Shown: positions 8,830 through 17,846, numbered from the stretch's first letter. The stretch is DNA of 47,862 nt from Duncaniella sp. (GCF_029054785.1 NZ_JAIDEN010000028.1:1-47862), one strand, 5' to 3'. Notes: generated by a model not told the origin, from the sequence alone. Program-made: numbers and translations.

Positions 8830-11082
8830 ATGACACTACGTCTGAACGTATTTTCAATCATCTTTTCAATTTTAGGTCTGACAGGTGTCTCAGCCTCGAC
8901 AGTTCCCGGAGAAATCTCACCGAACCACCTCAAAGAAGGTCCCGACACCCTGCATATCGGAGAGGTCAATGTCACCTCAATCAAGCAGGCACGCTCGCTG
9001 CTGCGCCAGCCCGTCACCGTCACCACCCTGCGGCAGCACGAACTCGAACGCTTCGATGTGGCCGGACTCAAAGGGGTCTCTGAACTCGCTCCCAACTTTT
9101 TCATGCCGGACTACGGCTCCCGTATGACCTCCTCTATATATGTACGCGGCATAGGAGCCCGAATCGACCAGCCGGCAGTCGGACTCAACGTCGACAACGT
9201 CCCTTATCTCAACAAGGACGCCTACGACTTCGACTCGCCTGACATCCAGCGGATCGAAGTGCTCCGCGGTCCGCAGTCGACCCTCTTCGGCCGCAACACG
9301 ATCGCAGGCCTCATCAACATCTACACACTCTCCCCGATGTACTATCAGGGAATGCGTGTGCTCGCCGGTGCCGCCACTCAAGGCAACTATCGCCTCGGCC
9401 TCTCATACTACCACCGCTTCTCTTCGAAATGGGCCTCGTCACTGAGCGCTTACGGCAACCGCCGCAACGGCTATTTCAGAAACAGCTACGATGGCTCGCG
9501 GGCCGACCGCGAGCACAGCGAGTCACTGCGCTGGCGCACAGTCTTCCGCCCCTCCGACGCCCTCAGCATCGAGAATGTCGCCTCTTACGGCCACGCTCAT
9601 CAGAATGGCTATCCGTATGCCTCGGCAGAGACCGACCGCATCGACTACAACGACCCGACCTTCTACCGCCGCACGACATTCACCGACGGCCTGACCGTCA
9701 CATGGTCCACTCCCAACTTTACCCTCGCCTCGATCACCGGATTCAACTATCTGTCCGACAACATGACTCTTGACCAGGACTTCCTGCCACAGAGCTATTT
9801 CACCCTCACGCAGCGGCAGCATGACCGCAACATCACACAGGACATCGTCATCCGCGGCAACAAGGGTGACTACGGATGGCTCGGAGGCATATTCGGCTTC
9901 TACAAACACGCCGACATCTCAGCTCCAGTGACCTTCAAGGAAGACGGAATCAACAGCCTGATCCTCGACAACGTCAACTCCATCCTACCCCCCGGAATGA
10001 GACTGGGCTGGGATCAGCCGGAACTGCTGCTCGGATCCGAATTCCACAACCCGACAAAAGGAATAGCCTTCTATCACCAGAGTTCCTACGACATCAGCAA
10101 CCTGTCATTCGCCCTGGGTCTGCGCTTCGACTACGAACACACAGCCCTGCGCTATCACAGCTATGCCGATGCCTCGGCAACCATGTGGCGCGGCAACATA
10201 CCCCTCCGCACCCAGGAGATCAAGATCGACAACAGCGACCGCCTTTCGCAGCACTTCACACAGTTTCTGCCGAAAGTCAGCGTAACGTACAACCTTCCAC
10301 ACTCCGCAGTGTTCTTCTCCGTGGCAAAAGGCTATAAATCAGGAGGCTTCAACACCCAGATGTTTTCCGACTTCCTGCAACAGCGTCTGATGGAAGAGCT
10401 GGGACGTCCGGTGGAATACGACGTTGCACGGATGGTAAAATACAAGCCTGAAATCTCCTGGAACTACGAGCTTGGAGGCCATTTCAGCGTGGATCAGGGA
10501 CGTGTCTACTCCACCTTTGCCCTCTTCCTTATCGAATGTCGCGACCAGCAGCTGACCATGTTCCCCGACGGCACGACAACCGGACGCATCATGGCCAACG
10601 CAGGCCGCACCCGCAGCATGGGCGGCGAGTTCACTCTCAACTACCGTCCGACCACCCGCTGGAACTTCAACCTTGCCTACGGCTATACCCACGCCACATT
10701 CCGCCGTTTCTCCGACGGAATCGAAGATTTCAAGGGCAAGCGAGTGCCCTACGCACCGTCCAACACCCTCTTCGTCGGCGCGACCTACCGTCAGCCACTG
10801 ACCCTCAGCTGGCTCAACGCCGTCAGCCTCTCTGCCGACATGCGCGGGACAGGCTCAATCTACTGGGACGAGGCCAACCTCTGGCGACAGCCATTTTACA
10901 CTGAATTCGGTTCCACCCTGCGCTTCGAATTCCCCGCCGGATCGCTGGAAATCTGGGGCAAGAACCTCGCCGACAAGAAGTTCAACACCTTCCGCTTCGA
11001 ATCAATGTCCAACAGCTTCTTCCAGCGCGGACTTCCCGCCCGCGGAGGTCTGACTCTGAGACTTGACTTCCCCTCTATCTGA
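8830..11082 (+). CDS. TonB-dependent receptor (not SusC type)
   Basis: This outer-membrane receptor takes up a small nutrient, such as a siderophore, heme, a vitamin or a metal complex. A signal peptide (about residues 1-22) is followed by a short TonB-box region (HIGEVNVTS). A plug domain follows, with SIYVRGIGARIDQPAVG and IQRIEVLRGPQSTLFGRN, the typical plug signature. The barrel ends with GLTLRLDFPSI. There is no N-terminal carboxypeptidase-regulatory domain and no SusD partner, so it is not a glycan importer of the SusC class. Its 750-aa length is normal for iron or vitamin receptors. The ATG at 8830 follows the structured leader. The following lipoprotein gene, 162 bases on, may be a partner. 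The ligand is unknown. Confidence 0.9.
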   Translation: MTLRLNVFSIIFSILGLTGVSASTVPGEISPNHLKEGPDTLHIGEVNVTSIKQARSLLRQPVTVTTLRQHELERFDVAGLKGVSELAPNFFMPDYGSRMTSSIYVRGIGARIDQPAVGLNVDNVPYLNKDAYDFDSPDIQRIEVLRGPQSTLFGRNTIAGLINIYTLSPMYYQGMRVLAGAATQGNYRLGLSYYHRFSSKWASSLSAYGNRRNGYFRNSYDGSRADREHSESLRWRTVFRPSDALSIENVASYGHAHQNGYPYASAETDRIDYNDPTFYRRTTFTDGLTVTWSTPNFTLASITGFNYLSDNMTLDQDFLPQSYFTLTQRQHDRNITQDIVIRGNKGDYGWLGGIFGFYKHADISAPVTFKEDGINSLILDNVNSILPPGMRLGWDQPELLLGSEFHNPTKGIAFYHQSSYDISNLSFALGLRFDYEHTALRYHSYADASATMWRGNIPLRTQEIKIDNSDRLSQHFTQFLPKVSVTYNLPHSAVFFSVAKGYKSGGFNTQMFSDFLQQRLMEELGRPVEYDVARMVKYKPEISWNYELGGHFSVDQGRVYSTFALFLIECRDQQLTMFPDGTTTGRIMANAGRTRSMGGEFTLNYRPTTRWNFNLAYGYTHATFRRFSDGIEDFKGKRVPYAPSNTLFVGATYRQPLTLSWLNAVSLSADMRGTGSIYWDEANLWRQPFYTEFGSTLRFEFPAGSLEIWGKNLADKKFNTFRFESMSNSFFQRGLPARGGLTLRLDFPSI

Positions 11083-11244
11083 TTGGGATGCGCAGAGCAA
11101 ATCGGGAGCCTCAGGGATAATTGGCCGATGTTGTGTTTTTTTAACTAAAGCAAACGCCGCAAACAACAATAAGCAAGCACCCACAGCGTTAAATTATAGA
11201 CTATTATCACAGCCTTTATAATACAACCAACCAATAAAACCATT

Positions 11245-12171
11245 ATGAAGAAATATCTTCTTTCAGCAGCAATGCTGGTCAGCACTCTTGCTCTGACATC
11301 CTGCCTTGGCAGTTCGTCAGATGATCAGCGCCTGACCTACAACTACGGCGGAGGCGAATGCTTCAACCGTGTGATCGACCTCCAGACAGGCAGCGAATTC
11401 ATTGCAAGCGCCCCGACATATAATCTGGAATACACACCGAACAACGGAGAAGTCGAAATCGCTCTTTCAAACGTAGTTCTCAGCCAGGGAGCTTCCGCTC
11501 TTTCGTTCAAATTCCCGACAATGAAATATACACAGGATCAGAACGACGGTTTCATTGTGACCACGGGCCGCAGCATCACACCTGAAAACGCAGGTGCCTC
11601 AGCCTATGTGTTCGATAACTTCAATCTGCGTGCCTATTTCGGCCGCAAACTTGGTCCTGTCTATTATATCCGCTATCAGCTCGACATCAACAATGAACCG
11701 CGCTACTACGTGACAACCTACGCCACACGCAACGCTTACATCGGCCCGGTTGCCGCAATCAATCTTGAAAATCCGGATAAGACTTATACCAATGCTGACA
11801 ATCTTGAGGCTCAGGCAGATACATATTACATCGTACTTCTCAATCAGGAGAAGCGTACTGCTACCATTCAGGTCTACAACGGCAAATATGCCGAAAGCAT
11901 GAATCCTCTGACTTTCATGGTCAAGGACGTTCCTTTCACATTTACCTCTGATGGATATTCAATTGTTGCCGGAACCGACAAACCGCTTGGCATTTTCACC
12001 GGAACCTCCGGCGACAAACCTGCCGAAGGTCTTGAAATGACAGATCTGTCTGTGATCGGTAATCTCGAACGCGGCGCAACAATCCGCTTCAAGTGCAATC
12101 TCGGTGACAATGACAAATATAACGTTACTGCGTCACTGCGTTATCTCCTCTATAACACAAAGAAGGACTGA
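11245..12171 (+). CDS. Putative surface lipoprotein of unknown function
   Basis: I do not recognise a family with confidence. The N-terminus is a clear lipoprotein signal (MKKYLLSAAML, LTSC with Cys20). It is followed by Ser-rich sequence and Asp-Asp, consistent with outer-membrane anchoring and possible surface exposure. The remaining 285 or so residues alternate polar and hydrophobic positions, look beta-rich, and have no Cys beyond Cys42 and no catalytic motif that I can see. The gene is co-oriented with the TonB receptor 162 bases upstream and ends in a terminator, so the two may form a receptor-lipoprotein unit. That link is inference from position only. Codon use is a little more AT-rich than in the neighbouring SusC gene. 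Confidence 0.75.
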   Translation: MKKYLLSAAMLVSTLALTSCLGSSSDDQRLTYNYGGGECFNRVIDLQTGSEFIASAPTYNLEYTPNNGEVEIALSNVVLSQGASALSFKFPTMKYTQDQNDGFIVTTGRSITPENAGASAYVFDNFNLRAYFGRKLGPVYYIRYQLDINNEPRYYVTTYATRNAYIGPVAAINLENPDKTYTNADNLEAQADTYYIVLLNQEKRTATIQVYNGKYAESMNPLTFMVKDVPFTFTSDGYSIVAGTDKPLGIFTGTSGDKPAEGLEMTDLSVIGNLERGATIRFKCNLGDNDKYNVTASLRYLLYNTKKD

Positions 12172-12200
12172 TCCTTTTTCCTTTAAATACCTTAAAATGC

Positions 12201-12246
12201 CTGACGGTATCCGAATTTCAGATTCAGATGCCGTCAGATGTTTTTC
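12201..12246 (+). terminator. Terminator after the lipoprotein gene
   Basis: CTGACGG (12201-12207) pairs with CCGTCAG (12231-12237). Inner ATC/GAT and GAAT/ATTC pairs extend the stem, and TTTTT follows at 12241-12245. It closes the receptor-lipoprotein unit. Confidence 0.7.
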
Positions 12247-12322
12247 TATACCACCCCAATATCTCATATATGTCATTTGTCGGCGACAGCCTCTCGGATC
12301 AGACTTCGGTTTTGCCAATCTT

Positions 12323-12693
12323 GACGGTAAATCAATGTCCTGACGGACATTTCATTGGGGTGGTATATCATATTCCCGCGACGCTGTGCTGACGCACGGC
12401 GTCGCGGGCTACGATAAATCAGTGTCCTAAAGGACACAAAAATCCAATGACGCGGATCATGAGGACCGCAGATGGCGGGGCATGACATAGGCGTGGAAAT
12501 CACACCGAATCCGGCATGATGCTATCCGGATCAGGCATACCATTTACGGACACTGAAATCCAGGATCAGGAATGTGACGTCCGGAAGGACGTCGGTTTAC
12601 TCATAGCCCGTGGCACCAAAGCGCAGCGCTGGTGTCACGGGTTAAGCATTCAAAAAAATAAAGGCGTCCTGTCAAGGATGCCGATTTACCGTC
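12323..12693. repeat. Six-hairpin mirrored intergenic element, copy 1
   Basis: The ends are a perfect 11-bp inverted repeat, GACGGTAAATC (12323-12333) and GATTTACCGTC (12683-12693). Between them are six hairpins in the order short-long-short, short-long-short. The short ones are 12335-12350 (ATGTCC-tgac-GGACAT), 12422-12437, 12576-12593 (GACGTCC-ggaa-GGACGTC) and 12663-12682. The long ones are 12375-12408 (CCCGCGACGC with GCGTCGCGGG) and 12607-12641 (CCCGTG with CACGGG). The second half is the mirror of the first. The spacer in the middle is 138 bases. It ends 15 bases from the manA stop. The same layout recurs at 45.6 kb. The gap 12172-12708 holds only this and the preceding terminator. Confidence 0.8.
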
Positions 12694-12708
12694 AGGCAAT
12701 GCCTCGTA

Positions 12709-13674
12709 TCAGGCCTGAACCGAAAGGATCTCGCCCTTTCCGGAAAACACAAGGCCACGAAGCACAGCCGGGAAAAGCCATGTCTCACCACGTGAAATCT
12801 TCTGAGAACCTTCCGCACCATCGGTCCCGGTCCACGAAATCTCGGCTTCGCCGTCAAGACAGATAATGATGGTGAACGAATCGCGGTCACGCGGAATGTC
12901 AACGCAGCCATCAGCCTGCACAAACCTGCGGGTCACGAAATGGGCACAATCGGCAAGGAGCGAACCTTCGGGATGCGACTTATAGTCGGAATGGACCGTA
13001 TAGTCGATGGCATCGCGGGCCTGGGAAGTGTGCAACTCGCGCGGATTGCCGTCCTTGTCGCGGCGGTCATAGTCATAGATGCGGTAGGTTATATCGCTTG
13101 TTTCCTGAATCTCGGCCAGAAGATTGCCTGCGCCGATGGCGTGGATGCGTCCGGCAGGAAGGAAGAAAGTGTCGCCGGGCTTTGAGTCATAGGCGTCAAT
13201 GACATCCATGATGGTATTGTCGGCCACACGCCGCTCATAGTCCTCAGGAGTGATCGGCTCCTTGAGTCCGACGTAGATTTTAGCCTCAGGAGCAGTCTCC
13301 ATGATCTGCCACATCTCGGTCTTGCCGGGACAGTTGTGGCGCATGGCGGCCAGTTCATCGTCAGGATGAACCTGGACCGAAAGATCGGCTTTCGCGTCAA
13401 TAAACTTGATCAGAAGCGGAAACGCAGTGCCGAAACGGTCATAGATCTCAGCGCCGACAAGGTCAGCCTTATAGGCAGCGATAAGATCCGTGAGCGAGCG
13501 CCCCTCGAAAGGACCGCGGTCAACCACAGAAACATGGCCGGGGACTGCCGAGAGTTCCCAGCTTTCACCTATCGAAGTCTGATCGGTCTCTATCCCCTTG
13601 TAAGGGGCAATGCGTTCACCTCCCCAGATGACTGATTTGAGGTAAGGCGTAAAATGTAATGGTCTGTCGAGCAT
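12709..13674 (-). CDS. manA: Mannose-6-phosphate isomerase, class I
   Basis: The enzyme interconverts mannose 6-phosphate and fructose 6-phosphate in the cytosol, feeding GDP-mannose or fucose synthesis or mannose catabolism. The N-terminus MLDRPLHFTPYLKSVIWGG is typical. The zinc-site motifs QVHPDD and KTEMW and a downstream GRIHAIGAG histidine are all present. A cupin-like C-terminal part ends GEILSVQA. I chose the ATG at 13674 because the family N-terminus begins there. An extension to 13761 would add 29 unconserved residues and run back to the preceding gene's stop. The resulting 321 aa is normal for the short Bacteroidota type. It is downstream of the 174-aa hypothetical gene, 86 bases from its stop, and probably shares its transcript. 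Confidence 0.93.
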   Translation of the reverse strand: MLDRPLHFTPYLKSVIWGGERIAPYKGIETDQTSIGESWELSAVPGHVSVVDRGPFEGRSLTDLIAAYKADLVGAEIYDRFGTAFPLLIKFIDAKADLSVQVHPDDELAAMRHNCPGKTEMWQIMETAPEAKIYVGLKEPITPEDYERRVADNTIMDVIDAYDSKPGDTFFLPAGRIHAIGAGNLLAEIQETSDITYRIYDYDRRDKDGNPRELHTSQARDAIDYTVHSDYKSHPEGSLLADCAHFVTRRFVQADGCVDIPRDRDSFTIIICLDGEAEISWTGTDGAEGSQKISRGETWLFPAVLRGLVFSGKGEILSVQA

Positions 13675-13760
13675 TATTGTAGCATTTATTTGTGTGTGAT
13701 GAATGGTGTGTGATGAATGGTCTGTGCAGTAATGTGCAGATAAAGTTCGGAAGTCACGCA

Positions 13761-14285
13761 TCAGAGCACCCTGAGAGCCTCCAGCTGCTCAAGCACATCA
13801 AGACGCGAGAGCGAGCGGCGCGAGAGGAGTTCGGCGGCAAAGTCATGGGCGATTGACTGGACACCACGATGAGAGAAGACTTTGGTCAGATAGGCCATGT
13901 TCTTCTCGAACAGACGGTCAATCTCGTCATCCTCAAGCGAACATGCCTCATGGCCCTCCTCGACTGCGACCTGATGAATAAGATCGCGGAGAGCTGCGGG
14001 AAGAGCCTGACGCGCAGAGACGAGATGACGGCAGAGGAAGTTTGACATCAGCATACCGATCCCAAGATTGTAGTTCTTAAGCAGCTGATTCCAGGCGGTT
14101 TTTGCTGAAACACCCGGATTGCCGGCAAAATAAAAATCCGGCGACATCTCGACCATGTCGTTCGGATCGTTGTCGATGTTAATAGAGGCAAGCATATCCT
14201 CGCCGTCGAAAATCAGCAGTCCGATGGCCATTCCGGTCGCACCGTAGCTTCGGTCAGTATCATCTTTATATTTCAGAGTTTCCAT
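13761..14285 (-). CDS. Conserved hypothetical protein, 174 aa
   Basis: The product is a soluble, acidic, mostly helical protein with no signal peptide or membrane segment. The N-terminal half has a small beta-rich part (ATGMAIGLLIFDGEDMLASI) and the C-terminal half is helical with many charged residues (LEDDEIDRLFEKNMAYL). I do not recognise a named domain. The gene looks real: codon use is like that of its neighbours, and it has a compact spacing to manA (86 bases to the manA ATG). The start at 14285 has an AGGGTGTT-type motif just upstream that also appears near two other genes in the window. Its position next to manA does not by itself give a function. Confidence 0.75.
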   Translation of the reverse strand: METLKYKDDTDRSYGATGMAIGLLIFDGEDMLASINIDNDPNDMVEMSPDFYFAGNPGVSAKTAWNQLLKNYNLGIGMLMSNFLCRHLVSARQALPAALRDLIHQVAVEEGHEACSLEDDEIDRLFEKNMAYLTKVFSHRGVQSIAHDFAAELLSRRSLSRLDVLEQLEALRVL

Positions 14286-14398
14286 GTTCGGAGGGTGTTA
14301 AAATCAAGAGTTAATATCAAATTTATTAAGAGATTGTCTGATAACAACCTCTGAGTCATCTGAGCCTTGGCGTCTCTTTTGGCAAATTGCTGAAACAC

Positions 14399-14442
14399 CC
14401 TCTTAGAAAACGCCATTCATAAGCGTCTTGTTCTCTAAGAGG
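14399..14442 (-). other. Hairpin in the porZ 3' region
   Basis: CCTCTTAGA (14399-14407) pairs with TCTAAGAGG (14434-14442). CGC/GCG (14411-14413/14423-14425) pairs further inside, and the arms carry a few bulged bases. No T-run follows on the minus strand, so it is not a standard terminator. It could protect the porZ mRNA end or act with a protein factor. Confidence 0.4.
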
Positions 14443-14465
14443 CTCAGTACTTGACTAAAAACCGA

Positions 14466-16925
14466 TCAATTCACCACGAGGATTTTCGTCACGACATCCC
14501 CCTCGGAGGAAAGATCGTCGGAAGTTGATGCCAGGACATAGTAGACACCGCTTTTCACGCGGGCACCGTTAAGAGTGCAGCCGTCCCAGACAGCCATTCC
14601 GCCCTGCGAGCGCGTCTGATAGACAAGGTGCATTCCGGAATCCATGATCTTGACGAGTGAATTGTCCATCAGGCCCTTGATCGTAATCCAGCCTGAATAG
14701 CCCGGCTCTACGGGATTCGGGTAGGCGTAGACATCTGAATAGTCCGGACGGGCAGGGGATGTGCTGGTAGCATATTCATAAAGTCCCTGAAGCGTGGCGA
14801 TGAACACCGAATTGCTGTTCGGATCGGCATAGACGGCCGTGATCGTGTTGGTGGCGAGAGGAGAATTCGAGGTATTGAAATTTGCAATGACCTCATCACC
14901 GTTCTCACTCACAAGATAGACCCCGGAGTTCATCGTCCCGACCCACTTCCGATTGGCCGGATCGACAGCTATGCAGTTGACCTCCTCGCTCTCAAGCAGA
15001 TAGTCCGCAAGGTTAGTGCCGTCATTACGAGGCACTTTCAGACGGTTGATATTAAAATCGGAAGCGAAGACGCCCAGCGGATTAGTGATTTCAAAGATTC
15101 CGGAGGTTGTGCCACACCAGACCCTTCCTCGATGATCCTCGACAAGGCATTTTGCAAAGTTTGGAGCGAAGGACTTGCCGTCCTGGTCTATCATTGTATT
15201 GACCACCACATTGCGGTCATCCGAAGGATCAGTCATGGTTCCTCCGTGATGCAGCGCTGCAAAACCGCCGTTGTGCTGCACGTCGATCATGAAGATCATC
15301 GGAGAATGCTTGCACACGAGCAGGTCCACATCGCGCACATAGATGAACTTGCCGATGTCGAGATTGATCCAGTCTTCTTTCTTTATATCCTTCAGCTCTT
15401 TGGAGCGGCGCACGGAAGCCGGAAGCACTGCCAGAGGCGATGCGTTGATATTCTGAGTGTAGACACCTATAATAAGATTGCCTTCCTCGTCAAAGCAGGC
15501 GTCATTAGTGCGCCATGCCCAGTTGACGTTCTTATATATGCTGCTGTTCTCGTCGAACTTCGCAAGCTCCTTGCCGTCCTTCACAACGAAAAGGCCGTCA
15601 AGACCTGAACCGATATAGCGGATCGAATGGTCATCCGGATCTTCAAGGACGAATGAAGGTGCGAAAATGTGGTTATAGCCGTATTTTGACGCCGAAGAGA
15701 CACCCGGAGAATTTTTGATCGTCATCGGACCGGTGATGGGTATATCCTCGATTTCACCGTTGCTGATAAAATTGCCGGTAAACACCGTGTCAAAGAAATC
15801 GCCTTTACCGACAGGCTTATAGCCACTGATGCCAAGATTGGAGATGAAGAATCCGCGCCCGTCAGTCGAGGGGAAAAAGCAGGATATATCCGAGAACGTG
15901 GTCACTCCTGACGGACGGAATTTATCTCTCAGGACCGTCAGAGTTCCGTCGGCCTCGAAACGATAGTGGCCAAGGCCGTCCGTGCCTGCCGCCCAGACTG
16001 ACGAAAGGTCCGAGGAAAAGACTATCAGATTGTCAGCCAATGGTTCCGGCAGAGTCGCAATCTCAGTCACGGTCCAGGGAAGCCGGGCCTCATAGATCTT
16101 GCCGTCGCAGACATAGTAGGCGGCATCTTTCCCACGGAAACAGAACGGGACAGGCGAGGCCACGAAAAACGGGTCGACCGCCGGATTGTCGCCACACCTG
16201 ATTCCGATCTTGCCAAGATAAGGGAATTCGTCACGGACAAGGAAATGAAAGAATCCGTTCTCGTCCGGCTCATCGGATAGCGGAGTCATTTCGATGAAAT
16301 TGTCAGACAGCACTCCGACCGACGTGTAACGGCTGATCGAATGGAGTCTTGCAGTTTTTTCGATGGCAAGGAAATGGTGGGCCATCTCTCCCTCAAGGGG
16401 ATAGATTATAAGATGGTCCCGTGTCAGGCCGATCACCGAGATGTTGACGTTGTAGACTCCCGACTCTTTCACATCGGCTGTGCTCTCGCGGAACACTACG
16501 ACACCGAACGATGTGGCCACATAGATCAGATCACCGTCAAACTTGACGTCGTTGATCACTTTCGACACCGTCAGGTTCGCATCGCGGATGTCAGGAAGAT
16601 TGACCAGACGTCCGTCATCGTAAAGCAGATCAATATTGCCGTTTGAGTAGCAGACAGTCAGATAACGTCCCTGCTCATTATAGAAAATATTCTTGATATG
16701 CTGGTCGTTCAGATCTTCGCCAGGCAGGAAGGAACGGCTCTCGTCATTGTCCTTATCGTAGGAATGGAGCGATCCTCTGGTAAGGAGATAGATGAAATGG
16801 GGAGTCTCCAGAAGTTTGTCAGGAACGCCGTAAGCGCCGTAGACCTTCCAGCTGCCGGTGGCAAGCTGGGCGGCAAGGCCAAGAGGCAGCAGACAGAAGA
16901 AAAATATGATGAGTTTTCTTATCAT
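14466..16925 (-). CDS. porZ: PorZ-like beta-propeller protein of type IX secretion
   Basis: PorZ is a surface component of the type IX secretion attachment complex (with PorU, PorV and PorQ), which helps anchor cargo to A-LPS in Porphyromonas gingivalis. Here a signal peptide (residues 1-19, ending GLAAQ) precedes TGSWKVYGAYGVPDKLLE, the family N-terminus. A long region of beta-propeller repeats follows (for example GVVVFRES, GRVWCGTTSGIFEI, NRKWVGTMNSGVYLVSENG). The last 85 or so residues, from YPNPVEPGYSGWITI to the lysine-containing end KILVVN, resemble a type IX C-terminal sorting domain. The 819-aa length is close to known PorZ. It follows rdgB by 39 bases and is probably co-transcribed with it. 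No other type IX gene is in the window. The alternative is a related two-component-propeller protein. Confidence 0.8.
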   Translation of the reverse strand: MIRKLIIFFFCLLPLGLAAQLATGSWKVYGAYGVPDKLLETPHFIYLLTRGSLHSYDKDNDESRSFLPGEDLNDQHIKNIFYNEQGRYLTVCYSNGNIDLLYDDGRLVNLPDIRDANLTVSKVINDVKFDGDLIYVATSFGVVVFRESTADVKESGVYNVNISVIGLTRDHLIIYPLEGEMAHHFLAIEKTARLHSISRYTSVGVLSDNFIEMTPLSDEPDENGFFHFLVRDEFPYLGKIGIRCGDNPAVDPFFVASPVPFCFRGKDAAYYVCDGKIYEARLPWTVTEIATLPEPLADNLIVFSSDLSSVWAAGTDGLGHYRFEADGTLTVLRDKFRPSGVTTFSDISCFFPSTDGRGFFISNLGISGYKPVGKGDFFDTVFTGNFISNGEIEDIPITGPMTIKNSPGVSSASKYGYNHIFAPSFVLEDPDDHSIRYIGSGLDGLFVVKDGKELAKFDENSSIYKNVNWAWRTNDACFDEEGNLIIGVYTQNINASPLAVLPASVRRSKELKDIKKEDWINLDIGKFIYVRDVDLLVCKHSPMIFMIDVQHNGGFAALHHGGTMTDPSDDRNVVVNTMIDQDGKSFAPNFAKCLVEDHRGRVWCGTTSGIFEITNPLGVFASDFNINRLKVPRNDGTNLADYLLESEEVNCIAVDPANRKWVGTMNSGVYLVSENGDEVIANFNTSNSPLATNTITAVYADPNSNSVFIATLQGLYEYATSTSPARPDYSDVYAYPNPVEPGYSGWITIKGLMDNSLVKIMDSGMHLVYQTRSQGGMAVWDGCTLNGARVKSGVYYVLASTSDDLSSEGDVVTKILVVN

Positions 16926-16964
16926 TTGCGGAGTGTTTTGAAATTCATGGAGAGGTGAGAAGGG

Positions 16965-17543
16965 TCAGCGTTTCAGCAGGAAATCCAGAAGAAGCGCCGT
17001 GGCACGGCCTCGATGGCTGATGGCGTTCTTTGCGTCAGGACTCATGCAGGCAAAGCTGACAGGACTTTCATTCGGCTTGAACACAGGGTCATAGCCGAAT
17101 CCTGCACTCCCCTGCGGGGCGGTGAGGATCTCACCCTCCACCTTCCCTTCGAAGAGGTGTTCACACCCGTCAGCCAGAAGGGCTATGACGGTCACAAAAC
17201 GGGCCGAGCGCCCGCTGATTCCGTCCATGTTCTTAAGCAGCAGAGCCATATTGGCCGCGCTGTCGTGGCCCGGACCTGCATATCGGGCCGAATAGACTCC
17301 CGGAGCACCGTCAAGAGCATCGACCATCAGACCGGTATCATCCGCAAAACAGTCGTAGCCGTAATGCTCCCTGACATAGCGGGCTTTCATGAGAGCGTTG
17401 CCGCTGAGCGTGTCGGCGGTTTCCGGTATGTCCTCATGGCAGCCTATGTCACTGAGCGACAAGATTCTGAACTTATCGCCGACAATGCGGCGGATCTCTT
17501 CGAGCTTATGTTGGTTATTTGTGGCAAATACTATTTCCTGCAT
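16965..17543 (-). CDS. rdgB: Non-canonical purine NTP pyrophosphatase (RdgB/HAM1)
   Basis: The enzyme hydrolyses ITP, dITP and XTP to the monophosphates, keeping damaged purines out of DNA and RNA. The N-terminus MQEIVFATNNQHKLEEI contains the family NTP-binding motif (T-N-N-x-x-K). FADDTGLMVDALDGAPGVYSARYAG and GFGYDPVF, which carry the metal- and base-binding residues, and the C-terminal SHRGRA are also present. The ATG at 17543 is chosen because the conserved sequence starts there. A longer frame to 17600 would add an unconserved 19 residues. The resulting 192 aa is the normal length. It is divergent from rsmH across a 303-base gap and sits 39 bases upstream of porZ. Confidence 0.95.
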   Translation of the reverse strand: MQEIVFATNNQHKLEEIRRIVGDKFRILSLSDIGCHEDIPETADTLSGNALMKARYVREHYGYDCFADDTGLMVDALDGAPGVYSARYAGPGHDSAANMALLLKNMDGISGRSARFVTVIALLADGCEHLFEGKVEGEILTAPQGSAGFGYDPVFKPNESPVSFACMSPDAKNAISHRGRATALLLDFLLKR

Positions 17544-17643
17544 ATTATTATTTAACGTCAAAAGGGCTCCGTTATTGCTTTCAGCCGTTGATTTTAGCAT
17601 CCGGAGAGGGCATTTTCACAGCGATCTCACAACACAGCCTCCC

Positions 17644-17685
17644 ACCGGCAGCGCCGGTCAGCCGCGCCAACGCGGACCCCGGCGC
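17644..17685. other. GC-rich palindromic structure between rdgB and rsmH
   Basis: GCGCCGG (17651-17657) pairs with CCGGCGC (17679-17685), enclosing the hairpin CCGCG-ccaa-CGCGG (17662-17675). A competing hairpin, ACCGGC/GCCGGT (17644-17658), overlaps the left arm. It stands out in an AT-rich spacer. The rest of the spacer (17544-17846) holds only promoter-like sequence. Confidence 0.4.
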
Positions 17686-17779
17686 TAATTTGCATTTGTA
17701 AATACAGCGAGAGGCTGATTTTCAACACCTTCATCAAATGTTAATAACTTCTTGATTTTTTCACGTCTTTTTTACTGTT

Positions 17780-17787
17780 TAGTTTTG
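17780..17787 (+). promoter_or_regulatory. Possible -7 box of the dcw cluster
   Basis: TAGTTTTG fits TAnnTTTG and would start transcription about 55 bases before rsmH. The nearest TTG (17752-17754) is 25 bases away, longer than ideal, so this is a weak call. I saw no run of TGGG repeats like the MraZ operators known elsewhere. Confidence 0.35.
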
Positions 17788-17846
17788 CAAATTTTTGTAA
17801 TTTTACACCCTCTAACGCTAACCCATTTTGCCGACACACTCCGCAC

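Noticed and set aside
12516..12866. Plus-strand frame of 116 codons between the repeat element and manA
   Set aside because: It starts in the six-hairpin element and ends inside manA on the other strand; it has no sensible protein character.
13675..13761. Upstream extension of manA by 29 residues
   Set aside because: The added sequence is His- and Thr-rich and unconserved; the conserved N-terminus starts at 13674.
17544..17846. Hidden mraZ gene before rsmH
   Set aside because: I read all frames of this gap for the short MraZ pattern and saw none; the gap is too short for a normal mraZ plus a promoter.
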